The translations under genes were made by a program, and so were the position numbers. DNA of 64,000 nt from Gamarada debralockiae (taxonomy: Eukaryota > Ascomycota > Leotiomycetes > Helotiales > Hyphodiscaceae), in assembly GCA_002803225.1 (NCBI GenBank), contig NXFV01001959.1:124001-188000 (forward strand). Direction: 5' to 3'. The notes beneath the pieces were generated by a model. It saw only the letters and a list, made by a program, of their open reading frames with translations, made no database searches and had not been told where the DNA came from. Positions 44,673-55,251 of the stretch are shown here, piece by piece; the first letter of the stretch is position 1, and every line of letters begins with the position of its first letter.

Positions 44673-46860
44673 ATGACGAATGGAGAGAGCTCTCCAGCCG
44701 TCACTCTAAAAACATTTCGACGTAGCACATGCAACAGAGTCTTCACAAAATCTGAGCATCTTTCTGTCAGTATCGATTTTCCTTTGTGGAATGACGCTGA
44801 AAATCTTTTCTAGAGACACACAAGAAGCCGTAAGAATCGTCCATTCTCTCTGAATTCCCGTACTTACTTGTCTTCAAAATAGATTCCAAACAAAAACCTT
44901 TCACATGTTCAACATGTGACAAGAGCTTTGGGAGACAGGATGTCCTGACGAGACATCAGAAACCGTATGCCAATGGACGAGAACAAACACCAACTCCATG
45001 GCCAACGCCTTCGTCTGATGATCTCAATGGGAATGCCCGCCACTCCTCCAGCTGGAGGCTTTGGCCAAGCTTCCTACAGTTCCATTTCTCCCATTTCTCA
45101 ACAACCCTTGTCTCAGTCAGTGCTAGAGAATCCACAGCCATGGGGCGATTCTAGCGATATGCTTGGGTTTCTGCTCTCGGATTTCAATAGTGGCTGACCG
45201 TTAACTCTGCCAGTCATGCAATTCGAACCGCTTCTAAATCCGGCCCCTGCCAGCCAACAATCAACAAACTGGACCTGGCCATTTAGCAATGATCCAAATG
45301 AGCAAACTCATTGCAGACTTGTCTTCAACCTTGACTGCTGAGATCGAGTATACGGGAATTACTTCTGCTTTTCTGGATACTTGCATGTACGTTTTCTTCG
45401 AAAAATTTATTCCGTCGTTCTCGGTACTGCACAAACCCTCGTTCGCAGTAAGGGAATCAAGCCACCCGCTTTTGTTGAATATTATTGCTCTTGGTTCGTT
45501 ATTTGTGGGAGCTAAAGATGCGCTTCCGAAGGGAGAGGCTCTCTAGCGGCTCGCACATACCGCTGTGGCTACGTCGTGGAAAGCGTTAATGGCGACGAAA
45601 GGCCCGCGAGACGAATGCAGTGGCGTTCAGTTGGTTCTGACAGCTCTTCTCGGCCAGACTTATGCGATTTTGTCAAAGAATGAAAGTCTCCGAATGACGA
45701 GCCAAGTTTTTCATGGCCTAGGATTTTACTGGGCCCGGTAATGTGGGATGTACGACGTTGAAGATTGCGACGAGTGCGCCATACCAACTCTTGATGCGCC
45801 GGAAAGCCAGAAAATGGAAGCTTGGAAGACTTGGGCGGCAAGAGAGATTATGAAACGATCAGTCTTGGGACATTACATACTGAATGGCCAAATATCTGAG
45901 TTCTTTGGGCACCCCGCTTGCACTCATCATGTTACAAATTCTATGTTTACGCCGGCTCCAGAACCAATATTTTCCAACGACGGTCAATGACTGAAAATTT
46001 GCAATACGCTTGCATGTCAAAAAGAGGACTTCTTTTCGTGAAGTCTTTGTCTTCTTATTCTCAAATGAACCAGACAGTCTAGCAAGTCTGGATCAACCGC
46101 TAACAAACTTTTCGGTCCGTGTGGTTTTGGAAGGACTGCAATCTTTGGCCTCCGACATACAAGTTGCTGGCCCATCTGTTGGAACTCCATCGAAAACGGA
46201 GGTGGCTATGGCGCTTATAAAGCTTCGAAATCAGCGATTGCTTTATCTGATACATCTGTCGAGAATACGGAGCTTCTTATGGATGGCATGCGATATTTCT
46301 CAACCTAGCGGCCCCCTCGATGACGCTTTGTCAACAGCTATGTGGCCTCTATGGCATCCAGCAACTGCTTCACCGGCAACGCCCCATTGCCGCTTTGACC
46401 TGGAATATTCAAATTTGGGCACAATCTGTTGATGGCCTCCGAGCTCTTTTGCACGCAATGGCGATCCAAGACTTGGTGGAAAGATTGCCTCTGGGCGCCC
46501 GCACGCAATTCACCTACCTGCTGCAATCTTTGCAGTGGCAACAATCTACAGTGCAGGTGTCTTGCCGGTTCCCCACAATCACCGTGCCGAAAATGGTCTC
46601 GTGACAGGACGTGTGGGGAATCTCACAGTCAACAGATGGCGATGTGAACGCATTCCTCTGCAGCAAGCCACTTGAAATTTTGAAAGAATCGTCGACACGG
46701 AACTTGATGTACGATCTCAACTCGCTGCAGATAACGCTGAGTTTGATATCCTTGAGGTGGGGAGTGTCACATGTGATGGATGATATCCTCCACAGATGGA
46801 TAGCGATGGCCGACGAAAGTACGCAAACGGGCGTCTAGATCTGATTCACAAACACGACAG
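44673..46860 (+). pseudogene. Decayed C2H2 / fungal-specific transcription factor
   Basis: From 44673 the sequence encodes MTNGESSPAVTLKTF, then a C2H2 finger pair interrupted by two short introns: CNRVFTKSEHLS|RHTRS and FTCSTCDKSFGRQDVLTRHQ. The first finger has lost its first Cys: the codon is CGT (Arg) where TGT would be expected. Downstream the fungal-specific transcription-factor domain (PF04082 type) is readable but broken. The stretch 45289-45990 lies in a single frame interrupted by TAG at 45544 and TAA near 45739, with TGA near 45988. It then shifts frame at about 46000 (SFREVFVFLFSNEPDSLASL, FSVRVVLEGLQSLASDIQ) and again near 46320. Several of the stops are one C-to-T change from Gln or Arg codons. 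It can no longer make a full regulator. Confidence 0.85.
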
Positions 46861-47182
46861 AATACAGTTACTGGGCTTCTGTGGAGTCTGGAAACCCCCA
46901 CTCGGTCCCGCTGTACTTCAGCTAAGATGTGGGGAAGTGGAGATTGCGGGGCGTGGAGCTAGGGGTTCCAAGGAAGTGGGGAGCTTTGTTCATACCACAG
47001 ACCCTTGGAACCGTCGATCTTTGGAAGATAGGCATGCTTTAACCGAAAGTTGTCGTTGCTCATATAGGTCATCTGCCCTTCGTCGCCAAACAAGGTGAAA
47101 GTACAGAATTTTTCTTCATTTCACGTCTTTCTCAAAGCACATTCAATGAATAAACTCAAAAACACAGAGCAAAGTCTTCGAC

Positions 47183-49020
47183 ATGGCCGACCTGCATCCT
47201 TCCCAAACGACTGAGACGGACATCATTGAACGCGTGTTCGTTACAGCCCCCGGAACAGAGATCTTGATGGATGAGACGGTTCCCGCGCAACTGAAAAGAA
47301 GCTCCACTTGGTCCAACACGCAAAATCCGGCGATGGACACATCTTGCTCATTCCACAGCCCTCTCTCACAGATCCCAATGACCCTCTCAGATGGTCGAAC
47401 GCCAAGAAATGGGTCGTTCTTATGAATGGTGTTGCTTATGCCTTCAACGGGGCCGTGACCGATCCTATGATGGCCGGGGGTATGCTTCAATTGACTGCTT
47501 TCTTCCACATCTCGCTCGCGATGATGTCTTACGCCAATGGAGCCACTCTCATATGCCAGGGATTTGGGAACCTATTGTGGATGTAAGCCTCTCTACTTTC
47601 AATCGCACGGAATGAGGACTGACTGCAGACAAGCCACTCGCAATCAAATAAGGCCGTGGACCTGTGTACCTTACATCGAAATTTCTCATGGGCATGGCCT
47701 GTGTCTGGCTCGCTATTGCCGCAGAGAAGACATATACGCCGTTTATCCTTGGTCGAGCATTCTTAGGTCTCTTTGAGGCTCCAATCGAAGCAATTGTACC
47801 AAGCACAGTTACCGACATCTACTATCTTCACGAGAGGAGAAAAGATATCCGTTTACCGGACTCGGTGTCCTTGGTGGCAACGAGATCGGGCCATTGGTGT
47901 CTGCGTCCATCATTCAATCACTCAGCGTCAGATGGCGTTCTTCATTGTGGCCATTTCGATCTTTATCAATATGTTTATATTGATATTTTTCATGCCGGAG
48001 ACAAAGTTCACTGGTCCTAGACCAGCTATATTACCACCGGGAGTTGATGACGGGGAAAATACAGAGGCGCAATCGGATACTTCAGAGGAAGCTACGTCTG
48101 ACCATTTCGAGGGTCCCGTAGCCACTGTTACGAGTATCGACTCCGAGACTGCAGTACTCAGAAGTCCTACCTCAACAGCCTTGCCTTCTGTGCCGGAGTT
48201 GGTTATACCGTTAATCTTCGCAAAACATTCCTCCGACCCTTCATCCTCATGACCTATCCAACAGCCATATGGTCAAGCTTAATCTACGGCATCTCACTCG
48301 GTTGGAATGTCATCCTGGGTATTTGCGGCGCCCAACTCTTCGCACCTCCACCATATAACTTCACATCCGGCGACCAAGACCTTATATTTCTCTCCCCCTT
48401 CATCGGCTCGCTCACGGGAACCTATCTCTGTGGACCCCTCGCTGACCGCATTGCAAACTGAGCCCCGAAACGAAACCACGGTATCCGTGAGCCTGAGATG
48501 CGTTTGCCAGCGCGCATCATCGCCGTTGGATTGACTTCCTTTGGTGCGCTCATTGCAAGTCTGACGTGTAGAGCGAAGACACATTGGGCAGGTCCGATTG
48601 TTGGGTGGGGTGTACTGACTGCGGGGGCACAGATGGGCGCCACGCTTGCAATGGCGTATTCGTTGGATTGTCACAAGGGGGTGTGTCTTGAATTATTTTC
48701 CTATTTCAATGAAGGTGTCATGCTGACTGGGGCTTCAACCGTAGCTTTCTGGTGAACTTATGGTCACGATTTCTTGCTTGAAGCCACTCATTGCTTGGAT
48801 CTGGACGTGGGGGTTAATGATTGGCTGATGAGAGATGGCATGATGGTCGTATTCATGACCGTTGCTGCCGTGAACGCCGTACTATTCTCAACGATGATTC
48901 TCTTCTATATTCGAGGGAAGAGCTTCAGAATGTGGAATCATAGGAACAATCTTCTTCGCAAGGCAGGTGGGATGAAGATCCGGGAATCATATTCGGCGAT
49001 TTCTAGAGAAAGTCAATCAT
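47183..49020 (+). pseudogene. Decayed MFS transporter
   Basis: Fragments in several frames line up into one major-facilitator permease of the fungal anion/toxin-efflux type. The N-terminal segment ends NDPLRWSNAKKWVVLMNGVA and continues QLTAFFHISLAMMSYANGAT to 47580. Then comes a dead splice region around 47583-47650 (the following frame has AAA TAA GGC where Lys-Tyr-Gly would be expected). The next segments are YLTSKFLMGMACVWLAIAAE (47664 on), a frameshift near 47840, FFIVAISIFINMFILIFFMP (47930s), TAIWSSLIYGISLGWNVILG (48250 on), AGAQMGATLAMAYSLDCHKG (48620s) and DWLMRDGMMVVFMTVAAVNA (48820s). At least three stops and two frameshifts. Same orientation and next to the dead regulator, so probably co-inherited cluster members. 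Confidence 0.85.
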
Positions 49021-49459
49021 TGGTATATATTCTGAAAGTATTCCCCATAAAATCTCTCTTTCTCAAATTAAGCCTCACCGATACCTCAATGATCGCCCGC
49101 CAAGTCCGGGGATCTTCCCACGCCTCGAGGTTGAAATAATCACGTGATACATACCCTAGCATGACATTCCCCCGGACCTTTTCCAGTAGAGCTTGATTCC
49201 ACATCTAGAAAATCCCACATCAAAGGATTAAATATGTCGGATCAAAGTGGTTTCTGTAATCTTTCAGCAGCACTGGCGCCAGTATTTCCTTTTGAAGTCC
49301 CTGATTGAATTTGTAACTTCTTACGAGTCAGGAAGACGGCCTAGAAATGACTACTGCAAGGGACAATTTATCGATAACTTTCTGGCTTGCCTCCCTCTAT
49401 AGATTGGTCACGTAAGTCGATTGCGTATTATAGAATTAAGACCGTTACGAAACGCAGAG
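49021..49459. other. AT-rich transition, no gene
   Basis: About 440 bases linking the MFS relic with the retroelement relic; no open frame of note. Confidence 0.4.
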
Positions 49460-49990
49460 ATTTTATTAACGTCTGGCCAGTCCTAACCGCGGGCTTCGTA
49501 GAGAATGCGTTCAAATTTGGCCATATATGCGTGGAGAGAATCGGTGCTCTGCTTGAGAGTATATAGCTTGTCCTCTGCTTCCCGTACCTTGTTTAGATTA
49601 TTATAAACGCGCGTAAGCCAGTCGAGGATTATATAATAGTTATAGGACGTCTTGTCGGCTTAAGACAGCTAGGGAAGCACTATAGCTTACGCGTGGGAAT
49701 CGAGATTAAGGTAGACGTAGTAAAACTGCGCTATAGCATCGCCAATTGCTTTGCTGTCTACGTATAGCTTCGCTGTGATTAAAGGGAGCCAAGTGTCGAA
49801 TTTAAGAGCTTGTCCATTGAACTTTTCAGGGTCTGGGAGGGAGGCTTTGGGCTTCGCAGGCGCCCTGGTCGAGATAATCGATTAAAGGTGATTTTGTTGT
49901 GCTGGCGCTATAGCTTAGCCTGTAACTCGGCGATCGCGGCTTGTATCTGCTCTATTGTAGAAGAGACGTAAAGTCAATAAAAAAAGAGAC
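49460..49990 (-). mobile_element. LTR-retrotransposon gag relic (RIP-damaged)
   Basis: On the minus strand a gag-like polypeptide is readable with stops: PDPEKFNGQALKFDTWLPLI, then AIGDAIAQFYYVYLNLDSHA, stop-rich stretch, then LDWLTRVYNNLNKVREAEDK, LYTLKQSTDSLHAYMAKFER and ILYEARG followed by TAG where Gln would be expected, then DWPDVNKISAF. This is the gag region common to fungal Ty3/Copia-type elements. Several stops (TAA/TAG) stand where Gln codons are expected, the mark of C-to-T mutation. Only gag is left; no protease or reverse transcriptase is seen. Confidence 0.8.
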
Positions 49991-50410
49991 GTGAAAAGAG
50001 AAGTGGTGGTCGGCACGGTCGCAAGTATCGGGAGTAGGAAGCTTCTAGCTCGCTCGCAAGCACTAGAAAACCTTAAACATATTGTAAGGGCACTGTCGTA
50101 ATAACCCAGAGCGAAAGGGGTAACTGTTCAGCACTATTTGTCAAGGCTTAATAAGTCGGGAAACGCTCGCAAGCGCTATAAAGAGAGACCAGTATTAGCC
50201 GAGACCTAGAGTCAGGCTCCTATCCGAAGTGGAGACTAGAATACTCTAAGACTCTTTAGAGGATCTATTATAATATAACGAAAGTACTCTGGACAGGTAA
50301 TATTAAGACAGTACTCTTATTCTTAGGATAATAGATACAGAAGAAGGACGACAAGAGCGGACAGCTATTAACCCCTATATCCTCAAGCCTGAAACACCAG
50401 CGCCGTCACA
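49991..50410. mobile_element. Probable LTR / leader remnant of the same element
   Basis: AT- and CTATAG-rich non-coding block upstream (in minus orientation) of the gag relic. The 11-mer CGCTCGCAAGC occurs twice (near 50050 and 50167). Likely the 5' LTR and leader of the relic; the LTR ends could not be placed. Confidence 0.4.
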
Positions 50411-50464
50411 CGTGACATCAGCGTTTCAGCCACGTCCTGGCAGAACCGTCACAATAAGCGAGTG

Positions 50465-51409
50465 CTATGGCTTGTATTCCTCTAGCAGTTGCGCAGGGGT
50501 TTTTCCATTTACATCCTTCACATCAGTGCGTGCTCCGATACTCTCTAACAGCTTTATGGCGTCGACTTGGCCACCAGAAGCGGCGAAATGCATTGGCGTC
50601 CAGCTAGAATATAGGGATTTATGGGATTGCGGTAGAGTGTCTGCCGGAAGTAGCTCGTTCACATCAGCGCCGTGCTGCATTAGGAGGCGCATGGTGTCGA
50701 GAGCGCCATGATTTGCAGCGGTATGTAATGCGCCAGAACAAGCGACGGAGACACCGTGCTTTAATAGCAATTCGGTCATGCGAGTACCTTCAGCCCTAGC
50801 GGCGAAAGACAGAAGAGACAAACCATAGCTCACGACTTTATCAGTACGTATCGGATTTGCACCATGCTCAAGAAGTACAGCGACTACTTCAGTTTTCCTT
50901 CGCTTTACAGCTTGAACAAGTGGCAGATTGCCGTGACCGAGTGGAAAAGTGACGACTTTTGGGTCTATAGATATCATTGCCTCGAATACAGCGGCGTGTC
51001 CATTGTTGATGGCCCTGTCGACTGCCCACCTCATTATAACAGATATGGGTTTTATGCCTTGCTGCGACGCGAAGCTGAGTAACGTCGAAATAGCTGCAGC
51101 GTGGCCATCCCTAGCTGCTATAATTATTGCCCGTACGAGGTTCGACAGTGGCATCGCCATTACAGTTCGCACATGGTTCTTATCATCGATTGGGCGGTCT
51201 TGGTAATAAATGCAATGCGGCTCTTCAAGCGCAATCTTAATCCACTGTGGCTGCGAGAGCATGCTTCGTAGTGTTGTGTTGTCGCCCGAGGAGAGTGCCT
51301 CAATGAGAGGGAGGGCGGCGTCCTCGCCGATAAGTACGTCGAATACTTCTCTTGATGACTGGTATATGCCTGGACCAGGTTCTAGGTCTGCCATGGTCAA
51401 TTCCGCCAT
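50465..51409 (-). CDS. Ankyrin-repeat protein (314 aa, intronless)
   Basis: Single open frame. I start at the Met at 51409 (MAELTMADLEPGPGIYQSS); the frame is open for 47 more codons upstream, but that part is a repetitive Asp/His string unlike a conserved N-terminus. The first half is divergent ankyrin-like helices (AIIIAARDGHAAAISTLLSF, WAVDRAINNGHAAVFEAMIS). The second half has clear repeats: LPLVQAVKRRKTEVVAVLLEHGANP, GALHTAANHGALDTMRLLMQ and TPMHFAASGGQVDAIKLLES, ending GKTPAQLLEEYKP. A protein-protein interaction scaffold without other domains; partner unknown. It lies directly beside the retroelement relic but shows no damage. Confidence 0.83.
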   Translation of the reverse strand: MAELTMADLEPGPGIYQSSREVFDVLIGEDAALPLIEALSSGDNTTLRSMLSQPQWIKIALEEPHCIYYQDRPIDDKNHVRTVMAMPLSNLVRAIIIAARDGHAAAISTLLSFASQQGIKPISVIMRWAVDRAINNGHAAVFEAMISIDPKVVTFPLGHGNLPLVQAVKRRKTEVVAVLLEHGANPIRTDKVVSYGLSLLSFAARAEGTRMTELLLKHGVSVACSGALHTAANHGALDTMRLLMQHGADVNELLPADTLPQSHKSLYSSWTPMHFAASGGQVDAIKLLESIGARTDVKDVNGKTPAQLLEEYKP

Positions 51410-52270
51410 GACTAGAGTGGAGGAGTTTGTGATGATAATGCTGGAGGTGCTTTGGTATTGGAAGTCGGAAACGTAGACGAGGATTACGTAGTCGTGGTCG
51501 TGGTCGAGGTCGAGCGAAGGACTAGGTGTGAGTCTTGCAAAGGAATACAAATGCGAAGGCGATGTGCAGACCTATGTATTGAAGGTATCCACTATGCAAG
51601 CCGATAGAGAAAAACACCCCTGCTTTCGCTTCGACCTCGCCTCTCCGTGCGAACATCTCTTCCAGTTTCATCGCCGTTCATCCCAAGTCTGTCCACAGCA
51701 TCAAAAACACGCCATGCCGCCTCGATTGGACTCGATTCAACATAAGCATACTTTAGTCCGACACACCCTAAACAACCCTTCATCGACTCCGCGGTTGGGA
51801 GATCATCAGATAAGACGCCAGGGTATCAGACCCTCGGCTACGTATCATCCCTGGCGACAATCCAGACATCAGACCGGATCTGCGACGGGAAGGGTTTCAA
51901 CATGTCAATTCAGCGGCTCTCGGCCAAATTCGCTCTGAGAAACAACCCGATGTTTCCAAAACAGCAAAGCGAGGCCGAAGGATTACAATACTTTACCTTT
52001 TAATTATCCTGAGCTCCATGAAACTTCTTGTCCTGCTCCTGCGTCCTCCTTAACCGCTGCATTTGGGGGGTAGGATGAGTATATTATGTTCCGGGTATGT
52101 ACGTTGTTTTTTGCTTTGAATCATCAGCTTTTGATTCTTTCATTCTTTTTGAGCAATTCACTTCGATTCTTTCATTCCTTATCCGCCCTGCTGTGCAGCT
52201 TTACGTTCCTTTTGCCCAGTGCAGTGCATATTCAATTCTATCCGGACTCTACTCCTTTTTCGATCTAACC
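51410..52270. other. Intergenic, divergent promoter region
   Basis: About 860 bases between the ankyrin gene and the secreted beta-trefoil gene. A plus-strand frame from the ATG near 51715 (MPPRLDSIQHKHTLVRHT) has no recognised domain and is probably not coding. The 180 bases before 52271 are T/C-rich as in fungal promoters. Confidence 0.4.
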
Positions 52271-54060
52271 ATGCTTGCCCCACTTTCTGCCCTTCTCCTT
52301 GGTGCTACCATTGCTCTGGCTTCCCCAGGTATGTGTCCTCGGATTGTTCATAGATTCTGAGCGATTCTGGCCGGATTCATGACTTCTTACTTCTCCTGCT
52401 GAGGGTCGTCAATGTCCGCTTGGCTCTAATCTTTCACCTCTGGGCAATTACTAACACCGAAATTTTCATAGTTGTTCAAGTACGAACTGTTGCGTCCTTG
52501 AATACGGCTGCTTTTGACGAGGCTCAACAAAGAGATGATACCGCTACTCGCGCTTTCTCATCCACCGAGATCAAGGTATGTCAGCTGAGGCGTCCCGAGA
52601 CCAGATCCTGACTGATTTCCAGACTTCTGATGGCCAGTGCCTCTTTGTCGATGAATTATCCGGAGACTTCCGTGCGAACTTAACACCCGTTCAAGTCGCT
52701 GCTTGTAATGGAAGCGCAGGCCAACAATGGGACATCATCACGTCTGGGAAGCATGACGACCAAGCTGGAACAATGCTGATCGTCAGCACATTGGTGGGTG
52801 ATCTTCCCTCCTCACCTATATATGTTCCTAATCCATCCAGACTCAAGCATGCCTCAACTTCGATCCTCGTCGCGCAGCTGGAAACACGGTCATTCTATTC
52901 TCTTGTGGTGGACGAGCAGATGGGGGTGGAGCAGTCACGAACTCTCAACTCTTCAACTTCACTGGTGGGGCTGGACCTTTGTCTCTACAGCCCTTGAACC
53001 AAGGAGGAACTTGCTTAGCAGTCACATCCGCCAATGTCCTTGATGAGGCGAAATGCGCTTCGGGAGATGCGAGTCAAACCTTCACTTTTGGTGGAGGGCC
53101 ATCCGGGTCCGTTTCTTCTTCTGCAGCTCCAGCTTCGACCTCAGCATCAGCTACATCCATCGAAGTAGCAGTAACTTCAGCTCAGGTATTGGCGCCTTCT
53201 ACCTCAGTGAACTCTGATTGTTCGATCACATTTGTCACCGTTACAAGAGGAGCTTCCTCATCCACAACCGCCGAAGCTGTTGCTGTCACGAGTGCTACAT
53301 CATCATCATCATCCTCTATTACTAAACTCGCTACAACCACGAGTTCGACTGAATCTTCATTATCAGCGGCTATAACCACTTCAGCCGCTGCTCAGTCGCA
53401 AGCAGATGCCAACCCAACAACGCCCGTCCCTGTATCACGTGCAGGGGGTGTTCTTCAACCTTCTTCGGCCGCTGAAGCCAATCCTCGCGATAACACAGCC
53501 ACACGAGCATTCTCATCTGTCTCTATCAAGGATGCGAGTGGTCAATGTCTCTTCATCGACCCCACCGCTGGTGATTTCCGTGAGAACTTGATCCCGGTTC
53601 AACTTCAAGCTTGTACTGGAAGTGCGGGGGAGAAATTCGATTTTATCACCGCTGGTGTTCACGTATGTATCAACAGCCCAAATATATTGGGGGAAAGGAT
53701 GCTGACTTTTGCAGAATAACGCCCCGAATTCCACACTCGTGGTCTCGAGCCTTACTCAAGGGTGCTTGAATTTCGATCCTAGAAGAGCAGCTGGCGATAC
53801 TGTGATCATGTTCTCTTGTGGTGGAAGGGCTGATGGAGGTATGTTATCTCCATTCATCTTTTGAGCAACTTCACTGACACTACCTAGGTGGTGCCGTCAC
53901 CAATTCTCAACTCTTCCCCTTCACGGCCGGGGAGACATCATTGACTCTCGCACCGGAGAATCAGAACGGCGCTACCTGCCTCATCCCCTTGAATGGGAAG
54001 CTTGACGAGGCAAACTGCGTCAGCGGTGATGCTGGCCAGTTGTTCACGATCGAGGCATAG
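52271..54060 (+). CDS. Secreted protein with two ricin-B/beta-trefoil-like halves
   Basis: 483 residues, six exons: 52271-52328, 52472-52575, 52623-52793, 52841-53662, 53715-53838, 53888-54060. A signal peptide (MLAPLSALLLGATIALASP) is followed by two homologous halves. Each starts (D)(D/N)TATRAFSS and contains GQCLF(V/I)D....GDFR.NL.PVQ..AC.GSAG, then CLNFDPRRAAG.TVI.FSCGGRADGGGAVTNSQLF and a final C...DEA.C.SGDA.Q.F. The halves are joined by a Ser/Thr/Ala-rich linker (about residues 200-320) that is probably O-glycosylated. The QCL..D....V....C....Q.W pattern suggests a carbohydrate-binding beta-trefoil. No enzyme domain. Secreted or cell-wall lectin-like role is inferred. The intron positions of the two halves do not match, which is odd for a tandem duplication. 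Confidence 0.88.
52520..54060 (+). repeat. Internal duplication: two copies of the same domain in one gene
   Basis: Copy 1 spans about 52520-53091 and copy 2 about 53479-54060. Copy 1 is cut by introns after STEIK and after LIVSTL; copy 2 is cut after ITAGVH and inside RADGG. None of the four positions is shared. Confidence 0.85.
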
Positions 54061-54533
54061 TGAGGGAGGTTGAAAAGGGGGGATTCGGCAATGCTATATA
54101 TTCGTTTCTTGAGGCTCATTTGAGGCCGGGGTTTGGCACGGCCAGTGAAAGCCTACGTTCGTTCAATTCTTGGAGAGCATGTTTGGAGAGATCTTTACTT
54201 TTTGTAACAGTAGTGCATCTGTACTTCTACATTATATCAATATCACTAGATAAATACATGACTGATGAGCCAAAAGTTTCGTATCAACGGTTTTCAAGTG
54301 TAAAGGACCAAGTCGTGTTTACACTCAGTTACGCTTGAAGAGGCATTTTGACGCCCTAGCCTGCGATCTTGATTGGATGAAAAATCGTTGCACGCCCTGT
54401 CATGACATGTCAAATTGATAAAAGCAATTGACAAACTCCTTCATGGCGTAGTTATAAGAAGCGCCTGCGAAACACTCTCCACCTTTATATTACTCCAAGA
54501 GCATCAAAGCACCTGTCTCTAATTAACCCAAAA
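54061..54533. other. Intergenic
   Basis: About 470 bases; 3' side of the secreted protein and promoter of the ACT-domain gene. No gene seen. Confidence 0.5.
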
Positions 54534-54983
54534 ATGCCAAACCACACCTCCAATCCAGCTCCCGCACCAGGTGAGACCTCCCTGTCGACCCTCCTATCCA
54601 CCTTGACAACAACCCTACACCCCTCAAACTACGTCTTCATAAACCTCCCCAGCAGCACACTCATCGCCTCACTCCCTCCGTTAGATCAAATACAGCTCCT
54701 CTTCCGCGAGTCCGAGGGCCTCACGCTAGTCACGACTCTTGAAACCGCCACCCAACATGGATTTGAGTACAGCTTCAAGAGCAAGATGATCACGTTGAAT
54801 GTACAGAGTAGTTTGGATGCGGTAGGGTTCATGGCTGTGATAGCGACGAGGTTGGCGAAATGTGGGATGGGCGTTAATCCTGTTAGTGGGTTTGTGCATG
54901 ATCATCTTTTTGTGCCGGTGGGACGGGAGCAGGATGCACTGGCGGAGTTGGGAAAGTTGGCGGAGGAGAGCAGGCTTGCTTGA
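54534..54983 (+). CDS. ACT-domain protein (DUF2241/ACT_3 type)
   Basis: 149 residues, no intron. It starts MPNHTSNPAPAPGETSL and has the pattern of the small paired ACT_3 domains: LSTLLSTLTTTLHPSNYVFI near the N-terminus, LFRESEGLTLV, and the conserved MITLNVQSSLDAVGFMAVIA followed by GMGVNPVSGFVHDHLFVPVG. ACT folds usually bind amino acids or other small ligands; this stand-alone family has no known role. Cytosolic by absence of targeting signals. Confidence 0.88.
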   Translation: MPNHTSNPAPAPGETSLSTLLSTLTTTLHPSNYVFINLPSSTLIASLPPLDQIQLLFRESEGLTLVTTLETATQHGFEYSFKSKMITLNVQSSLDAVGFMAVIATRLAKCGMGVNPVSGFVHDHLFVPVGREQDALAELGKLAEESRLA

Positions 54984-55251
54984 GGGATGCCTACTCTTAA
55001 GTATCACCTTAAAAGGCGGCTAGGTGTCTGACTGCTGGGTTGGAGGTCAGGGATGGCAGGGATGGCGAGGCGGTCCCGTCTTGTCTGTACTCTTGCCGTA
55101 AATATTTATCTGGTGCAACTCATTTAGTGATGATTTGGGTGTCAGACACTTCAAGGATGTTCATTAACCTCAATAATACTACTGTACAAAATACCCATCA
55201 TCCATCTTGAACACCCAAGTCCATGCACCTATCATACAATGCTGCTCCCCA

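Noticed and set aside
51528..51938. 136-codon plus-strand frame upstream of the secreted protein gene
   Set aside because: No domain, no splice support, composition rich in His/Arg/Ser as in chance frames.
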